Origin: Rhizobiaceae bacterium
GTDB taxonomy: Bacteria; Pseudomonadota; Alphaproteobacteria; Rhizobiales; Rhizobiaceae
Assembly: GCA_027483885.1 (NCBI GenBank)
Contig: JAIXTO010000220.1
Span: 1 to 64,000, forward strand
Direction: 5' to 3'
Length of the DNA: 64,000 nt
Every line of letters starts with the position of its first letter. Within the stretch, counting starts at the first letter, position 1. Below are positions 45,573 to 52,947 of the stretch, piece after piece. The notes below the pieces were generated by a model. The model worked only from the letters and a program-made list of their open reading frames with translations, did no database searches and was not told where the DNA came from. Both the position numbers and the translations under genes were made by a program.

Positions 45573-45986
45573 ATGGCAATTTCAGACAGCGGACGCATGC
45601 CGTCCGCAAGCGCGCTTTTCGCCAGCAACTGGTTCGGCTATCTGGCGCGAACGATCCTGACATTCATGTTCTGGGGAAGCGGCCTGTCGAAGCTGATCGA
45701 CTTTCCGGGCGGCGTTGCCGAAATGGCGCATTTCGGGCTTCAGCCGGCTGCGCTTTTTAATGTCGCCGTCATCATCACGCAACTGGGCGGTTCGGCGCTG
45801 ATCATTTTGAACCGGCACGCCTGGATCGGTGCCGGTGCTCTTGCCGTGTTTACGCTGCTCACCATCCCCATCGCCCATGGCTTCTGGGCCATGGAGGAGC
45901 CGATGAAGACGATCGAATTCTACGTGGTCGTCGAGCATCTGAGCATTATCGGCGCCATGATGCTCGTTGCCTGGAAGTGCCGCTGA
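45573..45986 (+). CDS. DoxX family membrane protein
   Basis: A 137-residue protein with four hydrophobic segments and the DoxX opening ARTILTFMFWGSGLSKLIDFPGGVAEMAHFGL. DoxX proteins are small inner-membrane proteins linked to quinone or thiosulfate metabolism and to redox stress. GAGGGGACACTGCC precedes the ATG. A hairpin follows directly at 45986. Confidence 0.88.
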   Translation: MAISDSGRMPSASALFASNWFGYLARTILTFMFWGSGLSKLIDFPGGVAEMAHFGLQPAALFNVAVIITQLGGSALIILNRHAWIGAGALAVFTLLTIPIAHGFWAMEEPMKTIEFYVVVEHLSIIGAMMLVAWKCR

Positions 45987-46008
45987 GGCGCCGGCAGAGC
46001 GGGCGCCT
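45986..46008. terminator. Hairpin after doxX
   Basis: AGGCGCC (45986-45992) / GGCGCCT (46002-46008), perfect 7-bp stem around a 9-base loop, between the convergent DoxX and transpeptidase genes. It is followed by TCC only, so termination is a guess. Confidence 0.5.
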
Positions 46009-46019
46009 TCCAGCCTTTG

Positions 46020-46646
46020 TCAGGCCTGCGCTTCCTGAATGACCACCACGCGGTCGCCCACCTTGACGTGTTTGTAAAGGTCGATCACGTCGTGGTTCAT
46101 CATGCGCACGCAGCCGCTCGACATGGCATGACCGATCGAATCCGGCTGGTTGGTGCCGTGAATGCGGAAATGCGTGTCATTGCCGGCGCGGTAGAGATAC
46201 ATGGCACGCGCACCGAGCGGATTGTTGGGGCCGCCGGGCATGCCGCCTGCATATTTCAGGTTCTTGTGCGGCTCGCGACGGATCATGTTGGCGGTCGGCG
46301 TCCATGTCGGCCATTCGGCCCGGCGTCCGACATAGGCATTCCCGGACAGCGCAAGGCCGGCGCGTCCGACACCGATGCCATAGCGCAGCGCGCGGCCGTT
46401 CTCGAGCACGTAGTAGAGGCGGCGCGCCGGAGTATCGACAACAATCGTGCCCGGCTTTTCGCTGGTCACGTAGTCCACCTCGGTGCGGCGCAGTTCGGGT
46501 TGGATCTTGTCGATCGGGACCTGACGCAGGGGAAATTTCTCCTCCGGCAGGGCGGCATAGTTCAGTTGCGGATTGATGGTCGTTGCAGAGCAGCCGGCCA
46601 GAAACAGCGGCAGTCCGAACATCAGGCCGCGGCGTGAGATCGACAT
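46020..46646 (-). CDS. L,D-transpeptidase lipoprotein (YkuD family)
   Basis: A 208-residue exported protein. The N-terminus MSISRRGLMFGLPLFLAGC has a twin-Arg-like pair and a lipobox LAGC, so it is probably a lipoprotein anchored at residue 19. The catalytic YkuD motif HGTNQPDSIGHAMSSGCVRMMNHDVIDLY carries the His, Ser, Cys and Arg. Such enzymes make 3-3 peptidoglycan crosslinks or attach proteins to peptidoglycan. Rhizobiales grow at the pole with many L,D-crosslinks, so several paralogues are usual. Confidence 0.92.
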   Translation of the reverse strand: MSISRRGLMFGLPLFLAGCSATTINPQLNYAALPEEKFPLRQVPIDKIQPELRRTEVDYVTSEKPGTIVVDTPARRLYYVLENGRALRYGIGVGRAGLALSGNAYVGRRAEWPTWTPTANMIRREPHKNLKYAGGMPGGPNNPLGARAMYLYRAGNDTHFRIHGTNQPDSIGHAMSSGCVRMMNHDVIDLYKHVKVGDRVVVIQEAQA

Positions 46647-46762
46647 GAATGTGTCCTTGTTGCGGTGATTTCTTGATCACCCGCAACTTACGGACATTAT
46701 GGTTAATGAATATCTAACCCACTCCGGAACGCTGGGCGGATCGCCCATTTTCGGAACGGAAA

Positions 46763-47524
46763 CTATTCGTCCGGGCACGGCCAGTCAGGAGGCACCGTCA
46801 GCCCCTGGGGCAGCTTGGTGGTGTTGTCACCGCAAGACAGAGCAATCTGGTCCTGCTTGAGGCCCGTCGCCCGCGTCAGATCCACGCCTTCGATCCGCGT
46901 TAGAAACATGAAGGCATCACTGAAGTCGGCGACCCCTGCAAAACTTGCATTGTGAAACAGCGCCCGCGACAGGTTGGCCATGGCGAAATGGGTGTTTTCG
47001 AACGTCGCCCGATAGAAGATTGCCCGGCCAAGCTCTGCCTTGGTGAAATCGGCATTGCGCAGATCGGCGCTGCTGAAATTGCCGCGCTGCAATTCTGCCG
47101 CCACGAAGCTTGCCCCCGTCGCCTTCACGGCGGTGAAATCGCTGCGATATCCTTCCGCCTTGTCGAAATCGGCCCCTGTCAGGTCCGATTGCGCAAGAGA
47201 GGTGCGCACGAGCCCCGCCTTGGTGACGTTTGCGCCCTTCATGCTGCTGCGGCCAAGATCTGTCATGCTGAAATCGGCGTTGGCGAGATTGGCGCTGTCG
47301 AAATTGCTGCCATCCAGCATCAGCATGCGCTTCTTGCAATCGCTCCAGTCAACCGAGGGCCCGGCATCCTGACGGCATTTTCCCACGGCACTGGTCGGCT
47401 TTGCGGGAAAGATCACCAGAAGACCACTGGCCGCGGCAATGACCAGAATGAGGGACCGCATGCGGCTGCGGCGGCACGTTGCCACCCACACCCTGAACCG
47501 TCTGCCGAACACCGCCTTTTTCAC
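46763..47524 (-). CDS. Exported pentapeptide-repeat protein
   Basis: A 253-residue protein. An N-terminal hydrophobic stretch (residues about 22-45, LILVIAAASGLLVIFPA) acts as signal or anchor, and a long run of A(D/N)Lxx-type repeats follows from SNFDSANLANADFSMTD to SFAGVADFSDAF, about 28 repeats forming a right-handed beta helix. The C-terminal GLKQDQIALSCGDNTTKLPQGLTVPPDWPC is typical of periplasmic members, with a likely disulfide pair. Its partner is unknown. Confidence 0.85.
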   Translation of the reverse strand: MKKAVFGRRFRVWVATCRRSRMRSLILVIAAASGLLVIFPAKPTSAVGKCRQDAGPSVDWSDCKKRMLMLDGSNFDSANLANADFSMTDLGRSSMKGANVTKAGLVRTSLAQSDLTGADFDKAEGYRSDFTAVKATGASFVAAELQRGNFSSADLRNADFTKAELGRAIFYRATFENTHFAMANLSRALFHNASFAGVADFSDAFMFLTRIEGVDLTRATGLKQDQIALSCGDNTTKLPQGLTVPPDWPCPDE

Positions 47525-47618
47525 GCCAACCGCACCTTTCAGGTCCTTGCCGTTACCCCATATCCGGTCCGTATGAAGATCTTACGGCATTTTGACCGAT
47601 CTGCACAACCGTCTCGCG

Positions 47619-49277
47619 TCACATGCTCGGATAGACCGGCCCTTCGCCACCCTGCGGCGGCACCCAGTTGATGTTCTGGTTCGGATCCTTGATGTCGCAG
47701 GTCTTGCAATGCACGCAGTTTTGCGCGTTGATCACGTAAACCTCCTCGCCATCCTTCTCCACCCATTCATAGACGCCGGCCGGACAGTAACGTGCCGATG
47801 GGCCTGCATAGACCCCAAGCTCCGAACGCTTCTGAAGTTCCATGTCCTTGACCTTCAGATGAACCGGCTGGTCCTCCTCGTGGTTGGTATTGGACAGGAA
47901 AACCGAGGAAAGCCGGTCGAAGCTCAGCACTCCATCCGGCTTCGGATAGGTGATTTTGCTGTGCTTGGCCGCTGGCTCCAGCGAAGCCGCATCGGTCTTG
48001 CCGTGCTTCAGGGTAAACGGCGAGGTGCCAAAAATCTGGTTGATCCACATGTCGAGACCGCCGAGCGCCACGCCGATGGCCGTGCCGAAGCGCGACCACA
48101 GCGGCTTGACGTTGCGCACCCGCTTCAGATCACGGCCGATATCGGTCGAGCGCCATTCGTTTTCGATCGCGACCGGCTCGTCATTGGCGCGCCCTGCGGC
48201 AATCGCTTCGGCGATCTTTTCCGCCGCCAGCATGCCTGAGAGAACCGCATTGTGGCTGCCCTTGATACGCGGCACGTTGACGAAACCGGCGGAGCAGCCG
48301 ATCAGTGCGCCGCCCGGGAAGGACAGTTTCGGCACCGACTGATAGCCACCTTCGGTAATGGCGCGGGCGCCATAGGAGATGCGCTTGGCGCCCGCAAAGG
48401 TGTCGCGGATGGCCGGATGCGTCTTGAAGCGCTGGAATTCCTCGAAGGGCGACAGATAGGGGTTCTTGTAGTTGAGGTGAACAACGAAGCCGACGGCGAC
48501 CAGATTGTCATGCAGGTGATAGAGGAAGGACCCGCCGCCGGTCTTCATGCCAAGCGGCCAGCCGAAGGAATGCTGCACTAGACCTTGCCTGTGCTGCTCC
48601 GGCTTCACCTCCCACAGTTCCTTGAAGCCGATGCCGTATTTCTGCGGCTCGCGGTCCGCATCGAGCTTGAATTTGGCGATCAGCTGCTTGGCAAGCGAGC
48701 CACGCACACCCTCTCCGATCAGCACGTATTTGCCGAGAAGTGCCATGCCGCGCGTATAATTGGGGCCGGGCTCGCCGTTCTTCTCGATGCCCATGTCGCC
48801 GGTGGCGACACCGATTGCGGCGCCCTCGTCATTGTAGAGCACTTCGGTTGCGGCAAAACCCGGATAGATGTCAACGCCCAGGCTTTCAGCCTTTTCGGCC
48901 AACCACCGACAGACGAGACCGAGCGAGACGATGTAATTGCCATGGTTGTTCATGAGCGGCGGCATGAAGGCGTTCGGCAGGCGAACGGACCCGGCGGGCC
49001 CCAGAAACAGGAACTGGTCGTCCGTCACGGGCGTCACGAAGGGATGCCCCTCCTCCTCACGCCAGCCGGGCAGAAGCCGGTCGATACCGATCGGATCGAC
49101 CACGGCACCGGAGAGGATATGGGCGCCCACTTCGGCACCCTTTTCCAGAACGACGACGGAAAGCTCCGGATTGACCTGTTTGAGGCGGATCGCAGCCGAC
49201 AGACCTGCCGGCCCTGCCCCCACGATCACCACGTCGAATTCCATGCTTTCGCGCTCAGGAAGCTCCATATCGCTCAT
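47619..49277 (-). CDS. etfQO: Electron-transfer flavoprotein-ubiquinone oxidoreductase
   Basis: A 552-residue inner-membrane-associated enzyme that passes electrons from reduced ETF to ubiquinone. The FAD site is VVIVGAGPAGLSAAIRLKQ near residue 15, the membrane/UQ region follows mid-chain, and the 4Fe-4S cluster is bound by CPAGVYEW and NCVHCKTCDIKDPNQNINW near the C-terminus. It supports fatty-acid, branched-chain amino acid and choline breakdown. GGAG lies eight bases before the ATG at 49277. A dyad at 49411-49430 lies 134 bases upstream; etfAB are not here. Confidence 0.97.
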   Translation of the reverse strand: MSDMELPERESMEFDVVIVGAGPAGLSAAIRLKQVNPELSVVVLEKGAEVGAHILSGAVVDPIGIDRLLPGWREEEGHPFVTPVTDDQFLFLGPAGSVRLPNAFMPPLMNNHGNYIVSLGLVCRWLAEKAESLGVDIYPGFAATEVLYNDEGAAIGVATGDMGIEKNGEPGPNYTRGMALLGKYVLIGEGVRGSLAKQLIAKFKLDADREPQKYGIGFKELWEVKPEQHRQGLVQHSFGWPLGMKTGGGSFLYHLHDNLVAVGFVVHLNYKNPYLSPFEEFQRFKTHPAIRDTFAGAKRISYGARAITEGGYQSVPKLSFPGGALIGCSAGFVNVPRIKGSHNAVLSGMLAAEKIAEAIAAGRANDEPVAIENEWRSTDIGRDLKRVRNVKPLWSRFGTAIGVALGGLDMWINQIFGTSPFTLKHGKTDAASLEPAAKHSKITYPKPDGVLSFDRLSSVFLSNTNHEEDQPVHLKVKDMELQKRSELGVYAGPSARYCPAGVYEWVEKDGEEVYVINAQNCVHCKTCDIKDPNQNINWVPPQGGEGPVYPSM

Positions 49278-49410
49278 TCTTATGCTCCGCTTGACCTGTT
49301 CCCCATCATTCCCTCCTCCTTGTCAAAACAAACACGGCTTGTCGAGCCGGGTTGCGACGGCGGCTGGTCCTTGGGCACAGGCTCCTCCTCGATTTTCAGG
49401 AAAAGGTATA

Positions 49411-49430
49411 TGACGTTTACGTTCACGTCA
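49411..49430. promoter_or_regulatory. Candidate MerR-type operator upstream of etf-QO
   Basis: TGACGTTTACGTTCACGTCA is a 20-bp imperfect dyad (TGACGT...ACGTCA around a central ACGT). On the minus strand it contains ACGTGAACGTAA, the same 12-mer as the dyad at 32557. LiuR-type MerR regulators of branched-chain amino acid and fatty-acid catabolism bind sites of this shape, and etf-QO is a plausible target. The regulator is not in this window. Confidence 0.55.
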
Positions 49431-49508
49431 ATATTTTCGCACTGACGGATAGGATCCGCCTGTTGCATGGGACGGGTGCGCCTGCCGCTTACGATTGCAT
49501 CCTTAAGG

Positions 49509-50033
49509 TCAACCCTCCCGGTCTTTGACCCGGTCGAGCCAGAAAAAGTAATGTCTTTCGTCTCCGGCAATGCTCATGGCGCCAAGCAGCCTGTTGTCGT
49601 TGACCTTGCGGAAATGATCCATGATCGGTTGGCGATCATAGGCCATGCCAGAGCTTGTGACGCCGCGAAAACGCACGTTCCTGACCTCAGCCACCGTGGC
49701 CTTGGCGCGCATTGCCTTCACGAGATAGGAAAACAGGCTTTTGGCGATGCGCCGGCGCCCAATCCCGCCGAACCGCAAAGCAAACCGGACCGGAATACCG
49801 GCCGGATCGACCGGGATCAGCCGATGCTCATCCCAGAAAAACAAGAGCGCATCGGCACGTCCATCCGGGTGGAACCGCTTGCCGTACCAGCCAAGATTTT
49901 CCAGCACGCCATCCAGCGGATGGCCGGTTGCAAGTCCACGGCCGCGCCAGAGCCCATGGATGGCCTCCGGCTCCACCGGTTGAAGACTGTCGAAAAGCGC
50001 AAAAGCGTCCTCTTCGTTTCCTGGTATCTGCAT
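49509..50033 (-). CDS. DUF4334/GXWXG domain protein
   Basis: A 174-residue protein with the GXWXG segment IHGLWRGRGLATGHPLDGVLENLGWYGKRFH (residues about 25-55) followed by the DUF4334 half with NVRFRGVTSSGMAYDRQPIMDHFRKVNDN. Both domains are the usual lipocalin-like pair of unknown function. Start 50033 has GGGGTGA upstream. The 199-base divergent gap to the gene at 50239 contains ATGCGTG/CACGCAT (50117-50123 and 50130-50136), a possible hairpin. Confidence 0.85.
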   Translation of the reverse strand: MQIPGNEEDAFALFDSLQPVEPEAIHGLWRGRGLATGHPLDGVLENLGWYGKRFHPDGRADALLFFWDEHRLIPVDPAGIPVRFALRFGGIGRRRIAKSLFSYLVKAMRAKATVAEVRNVRFRGVTSSGMAYDRQPIMDHFRKVNDNRLLGAMSIAGDERHYFFWLDRVKDREG

Positions 50034-50238
50034 GCTCACCCCGTTTCCCGGCCGATGTCGGCCAGACCATCAAAGGCCCATTATGAACTGTGCCGAACGC
50101 ATAGGCACCGAAAAAGATGCGTGACGCTCCACGCATTTGACGGCTGATAACCGGGTTTCGCTGCAGGTTGCGGCTTGCAATCGGCTGTCGTTTTGCCTTC
50201 TATCGCACCAAGACGACAGCGCAGGAACGCAAGCGACC

Positions 50239-50499
50239 ATGGTCAAGGAACCGAAACTCGAACATTCCGAATTCTCCGGTGAATTCGAAGACGACGGCGT
50301 AACCGTGCTGGTCGATATCTTCCGCCCGGCCGGCACGCAGGTCGACTGGCAGATGGAAGTTGTCAGCCAGGATGATGACGTCACCTCCTGGGACGAACCG
50401 TTTGCCACCGACCGCGATGCCTGGGAAGAGTTTCTGGCAACCGTGGAGCGCGATGGCATTCGTTCGTTCCTCGAAGAACCACCCGCCTCAACCCACTGA
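50239..50499 (+). CDS. Small acidic conserved protein, unknown
   Basis: An 86-residue acidic protein (MVKEPKLEHSEFSGEFEDDGV onward). It has a single compact alpha/beta-looking stretch with VLVDIFRPAGTQVDWQMEVVSQ and a C-terminal helix DRDAWEEFLATVERDGI. No signal peptide or membrane segment. I do not recognise the family. It lies 134 bases before the SDR gene, so co-transcription is possible. The frame is open from 50137, but the ATG at 50239 gives the most protein-like N-terminus. Confidence 0.65.
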   Translation: MVKEPKLEHSEFSGEFEDDGVTVLVDIFRPAGTQVDWQMEVVSQDDDVTSWDEPFATDRDAWEEFLATVERDGIRSFLEEPPASTH

Positions 50500-50633
50500 C
50501 GCGCAAGCGTCCGCGGTGTCTCACGACACCTCCAGATGCGCACTCCCCCGTTTGCGGTGGCGGTCGCGTTGAAACCCAAGGCTCCGCTTGTTAACCTTGC
50601 GGCAGCAGACTGACTCTCAGGAAGGACTTTTTC

Positions 50634-51422
50634 ATGGATTTCGGCATTTCCGGCAAGCGCGCCCTCGTGCTCGCCTCATCGCGCGGGCTTGGCCTTGGCA
50701 TTGCTACGGCACTGGCGCGCGAAGGTGTGCATGTTCTTCTGTGCGGACGCAGCGGTGACCGCCTGCAGGTCAATTGCGATGCGATCAACGCCGAAGGCAA
50801 GGGCAAGGCCGACTGGGTCTGGTCCGATCTTGCCGAACCGGATGCCGTCGCAAACCTTCAGAAAGCCGTTGCGGAAAAGCTCGGCGGCGTCGACATTCTC
50901 GTCAACAATACCGGTGGCCCGACGCCGGGCACGGCCGAGGACATGAACGCTGACAAGCTGGAACAGTTTTTCCAGAGCATGGTGCTGAGCGTGATTTCCG
51001 TCACCAACGCCTTCCTGCCGGCGATGAAGGAACAGGGTTTTGGCCGTATCCTCACGGTCGCCTCCTCCGGCGTCATCGAACCGATCGGCAATCTTGCGCT
51101 GTCCAACACGCTGCGCGGGGCGCTTGTCGGCTGGAACAAGACGCTGGCAACCGAAATCGCCGGCCATGGCGTCACGGCAAACCTCATCCTGCCCGGCCGT
51201 ATCCACACCGACCGCATCGACGAACTGGACGGCGCCAATGCCAAGCGCCAGGGCAAGTCGCTGGAAGACGTGCGCACCGCCTCCATCAAGACCATTCCGG
51301 CCGGGCGGCTTGGAACAGTGGAGGAATTTGCCGCCGTTGGTGCCTTCCTCTGCTCGGCACCGGCTGCCTATCTCACCGGCTCGATGATCCGCGTCGACGG
51401 CGGTGCAGCAAAATCTCTTTGA
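50634..51422 (+). CDS. SDR-family oxidoreductase with altered catalytic dyad
   Basis: A 262-residue Rossmann-fold short-chain dehydrogenase. The cofactor motif reads ASSRGLGLGIATALAREG instead of TGxxxGxG, and NNTGGP follows. Where the active site has Ser-x12-Tyr-x3-Lys, this protein reads VASSGVIEPIGNLALSNTLRG, so Tyr is Ser and Lys is Arg. A recognised subgroup of 'SDR-like' proteins shows this pattern, but normal reductase chemistry is then doubtful. GGAAGGAC precedes the ATG. Substrate unknown. Confidence 0.85.
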   Translation: MDFGISGKRALVLASSRGLGLGIATALAREGVHVLLCGRSGDRLQVNCDAINAEGKGKADWVWSDLAEPDAVANLQKAVAEKLGGVDILVNNTGGPTPGTAEDMNADKLEQFFQSMVLSVISVTNAFLPAMKEQGFGRILTVASSGVIEPIGNLALSNTLRGALVGWNKTLATEIAGHGVTANLILPGRIHTDRIDELDGANAKRQGKSLEDVRTASIKTIPAGRLGTVEEFAAVGAFLCSAPAAYLTGSMIRVDGGAAKSL

Positions 51423-51585
51423 CCGAATTGACCGCCGCGAAAGCAAATTTCGCGGCGGCGATCCATCTTTACGGGACATTACCGGAATTTAAGGTGATTT
51501 TGTCGCGCTTTGGGCGTTTTCTGCCAATCGACATTTTGCAGTGCGAAAATGTCGATTGTGGATCATCGACGCACCGGGCACCCCC

Positions 51586-52947
51586 ATGAAAAAGCTCTGG
51601 ACCTTCACCGGCATTCTTGCGATCGGCGCGGCCGGCGCCTGGTATTTTCAGGATGCGTTGCCATCCTATCTGCGCATCCCCAGCGTGAAGCAACTTGCCG
51701 CAGCCGCCGGCTTCGGCGGCATTCCCGCAGATGGCACGGTGGCCGCTGCGAGGGGCGAAGGCGGCGAGCAGGCGCAAGGCCAGCATCACAAAGGCGACCA
51801 GTCCCCCGGCCAGGGGCAAGCCGCAGACCAGGCCCAAGGTCAGGGCGGCGGAAAATCGGCCGGACAGGGCCGGCGCGGCGGTGGCCCATCGGTGGTCAAG
51901 ACCATTCCCGCCACGGCAGGCGTCCTTGCGCTGGACGCCACGGCGACAGGCTGGGCAGAAGCCGATGAAACCACCACCATTGCAGCCCTTCAGCAGGGGC
52001 TGGTGGTCTCGGTGAGCGCCAAGGATGGCGACGAGGTGAAGGCCGGCACGCTGATTGCCAAGCTCGATGATCGCACCGCCGCCGCCACCGTTGCCAAGGA
52101 CAAGGCCAATATCGCCAGCGACCAGGCAAGCCTTGCCGAGCTGGAAGCAGCTCTTCAGCGCGCCGAAAACCTCCTGAAGCAAAATGTCCAGTCGCAGCAG
52201 AGCTTCGAGCAGGCCAGGGGCGCCCGCGACCAGGCCGCCGCCAAGGTGGATGCCGATCGCGCAACGCTTGCCGTCGATCAGGTGGCGCTCGAACACACCG
52301 ATATCCGCGCGCCGTTCGACGGACGCCTCGGCGATATCGCCGTCAGCCAGGGTGCCTATGTCAGTGCCGGTGCCACCATCGTCACCATCACCCGCTACGA
52401 CCCGATCTCGGTCAGCTTCCAGCTGCCGCAGCGTTACCTGCCGCAGTTGCGGGCCGGCATCGCAGCCGGTGCGATCGTGGATGCCGACCCGGCAGCAACC
52501 GGCGGCGTGGTCGACCGCGGCAAGCTGGTCTTCTTCGACAATGCCGTCAACCAGAGTTCCGGCACCGTGCTGGTCAAGGCGCAGTTCAAAAATGATCAGG
52601 GGCTTCTCTGGCCCGGCCAGAACGTCAACGTGACGGCGCATTTCACCCCGAGCGAACGTTCCATCATCGTGCCGACGGTTGCCGTGCGCCCCGGCGCCGA
52701 TGGTTCCTTCGTCTATACGGTCGATGGCGCCGGCAAGGTGCACGCAACGCCCGTCAAGGTGATCCGCGCCAACGGCGACCAGACGGCAATTGCCGAGGGG
52801 CTGCGCGAAGGAGATCACGTGGTGGTGGAAGGCCAGGTTCAGCTTGCCAACGGCCAGTCGGTCATCGAGCAGTTTGAGGGAGATGATGCCAACCGGCCGC
52901 TGCCCGTGGCCGACGCGACGTCGATGACCGGGGGCATCAAGCCATGA
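51586..52947 (+). CDS. RND efflux periplasmic adaptor (MFP)
   Basis: A 453-residue membrane-fusion protein. One N-terminal membrane anchor (residues about 4-20) is followed by a Gln/Gly-rich linker of about 50 residues (GEGGEQAQGQHHKGDQSPGQ and on), then the lipoyl half GWAEADETTTIAALQQGLVVSV, the alpha-hairpin with RAENLLKQNVQSQQSFEQARG, and the beta-barrel. The ATG at 51586 is used. Its stop overlaps the pump gene ATG as ATGA. It links the inner-membrane pump to an outer-membrane channel, which is not encoded nearby. Confidence 0.93.
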   Translation: MKKLWTFTGILAIGAAGAWYFQDALPSYLRIPSVKQLAAAAGFGGIPADGTVAAARGEGGEQAQGQHHKGDQSPGQGQAADQAQGQGGGKSAGQGRRGGGPSVVKTIPATAGVLALDATATGWAEADETTTIAALQQGLVVSVSAKDGDEVKAGTLIAKLDDRTAAATVAKDKANIASDQASLAELEAALQRAENLLKQNVQSQQSFEQARGARDQAAAKVDADRATLAVDQVALEHTDIRAPFDGRLGDIAVSQGAYVSAGATIVTITRYDPISVSFQLPQRYLPQLRAGIAAGAIVDADPAATGGVVDRGKLVFFDNAVNQSSGTVLVKAQFKNDQGLLWPGQNVNVTAHFTPSERSIIVPTVAVRPGADGSFVYTVDGAGKVHATPVKVIRANGDQTAIAEGLREGDHVVVEGQVQLANGQSVIEQFEGDDANRPLPVADATSMTGGIKP

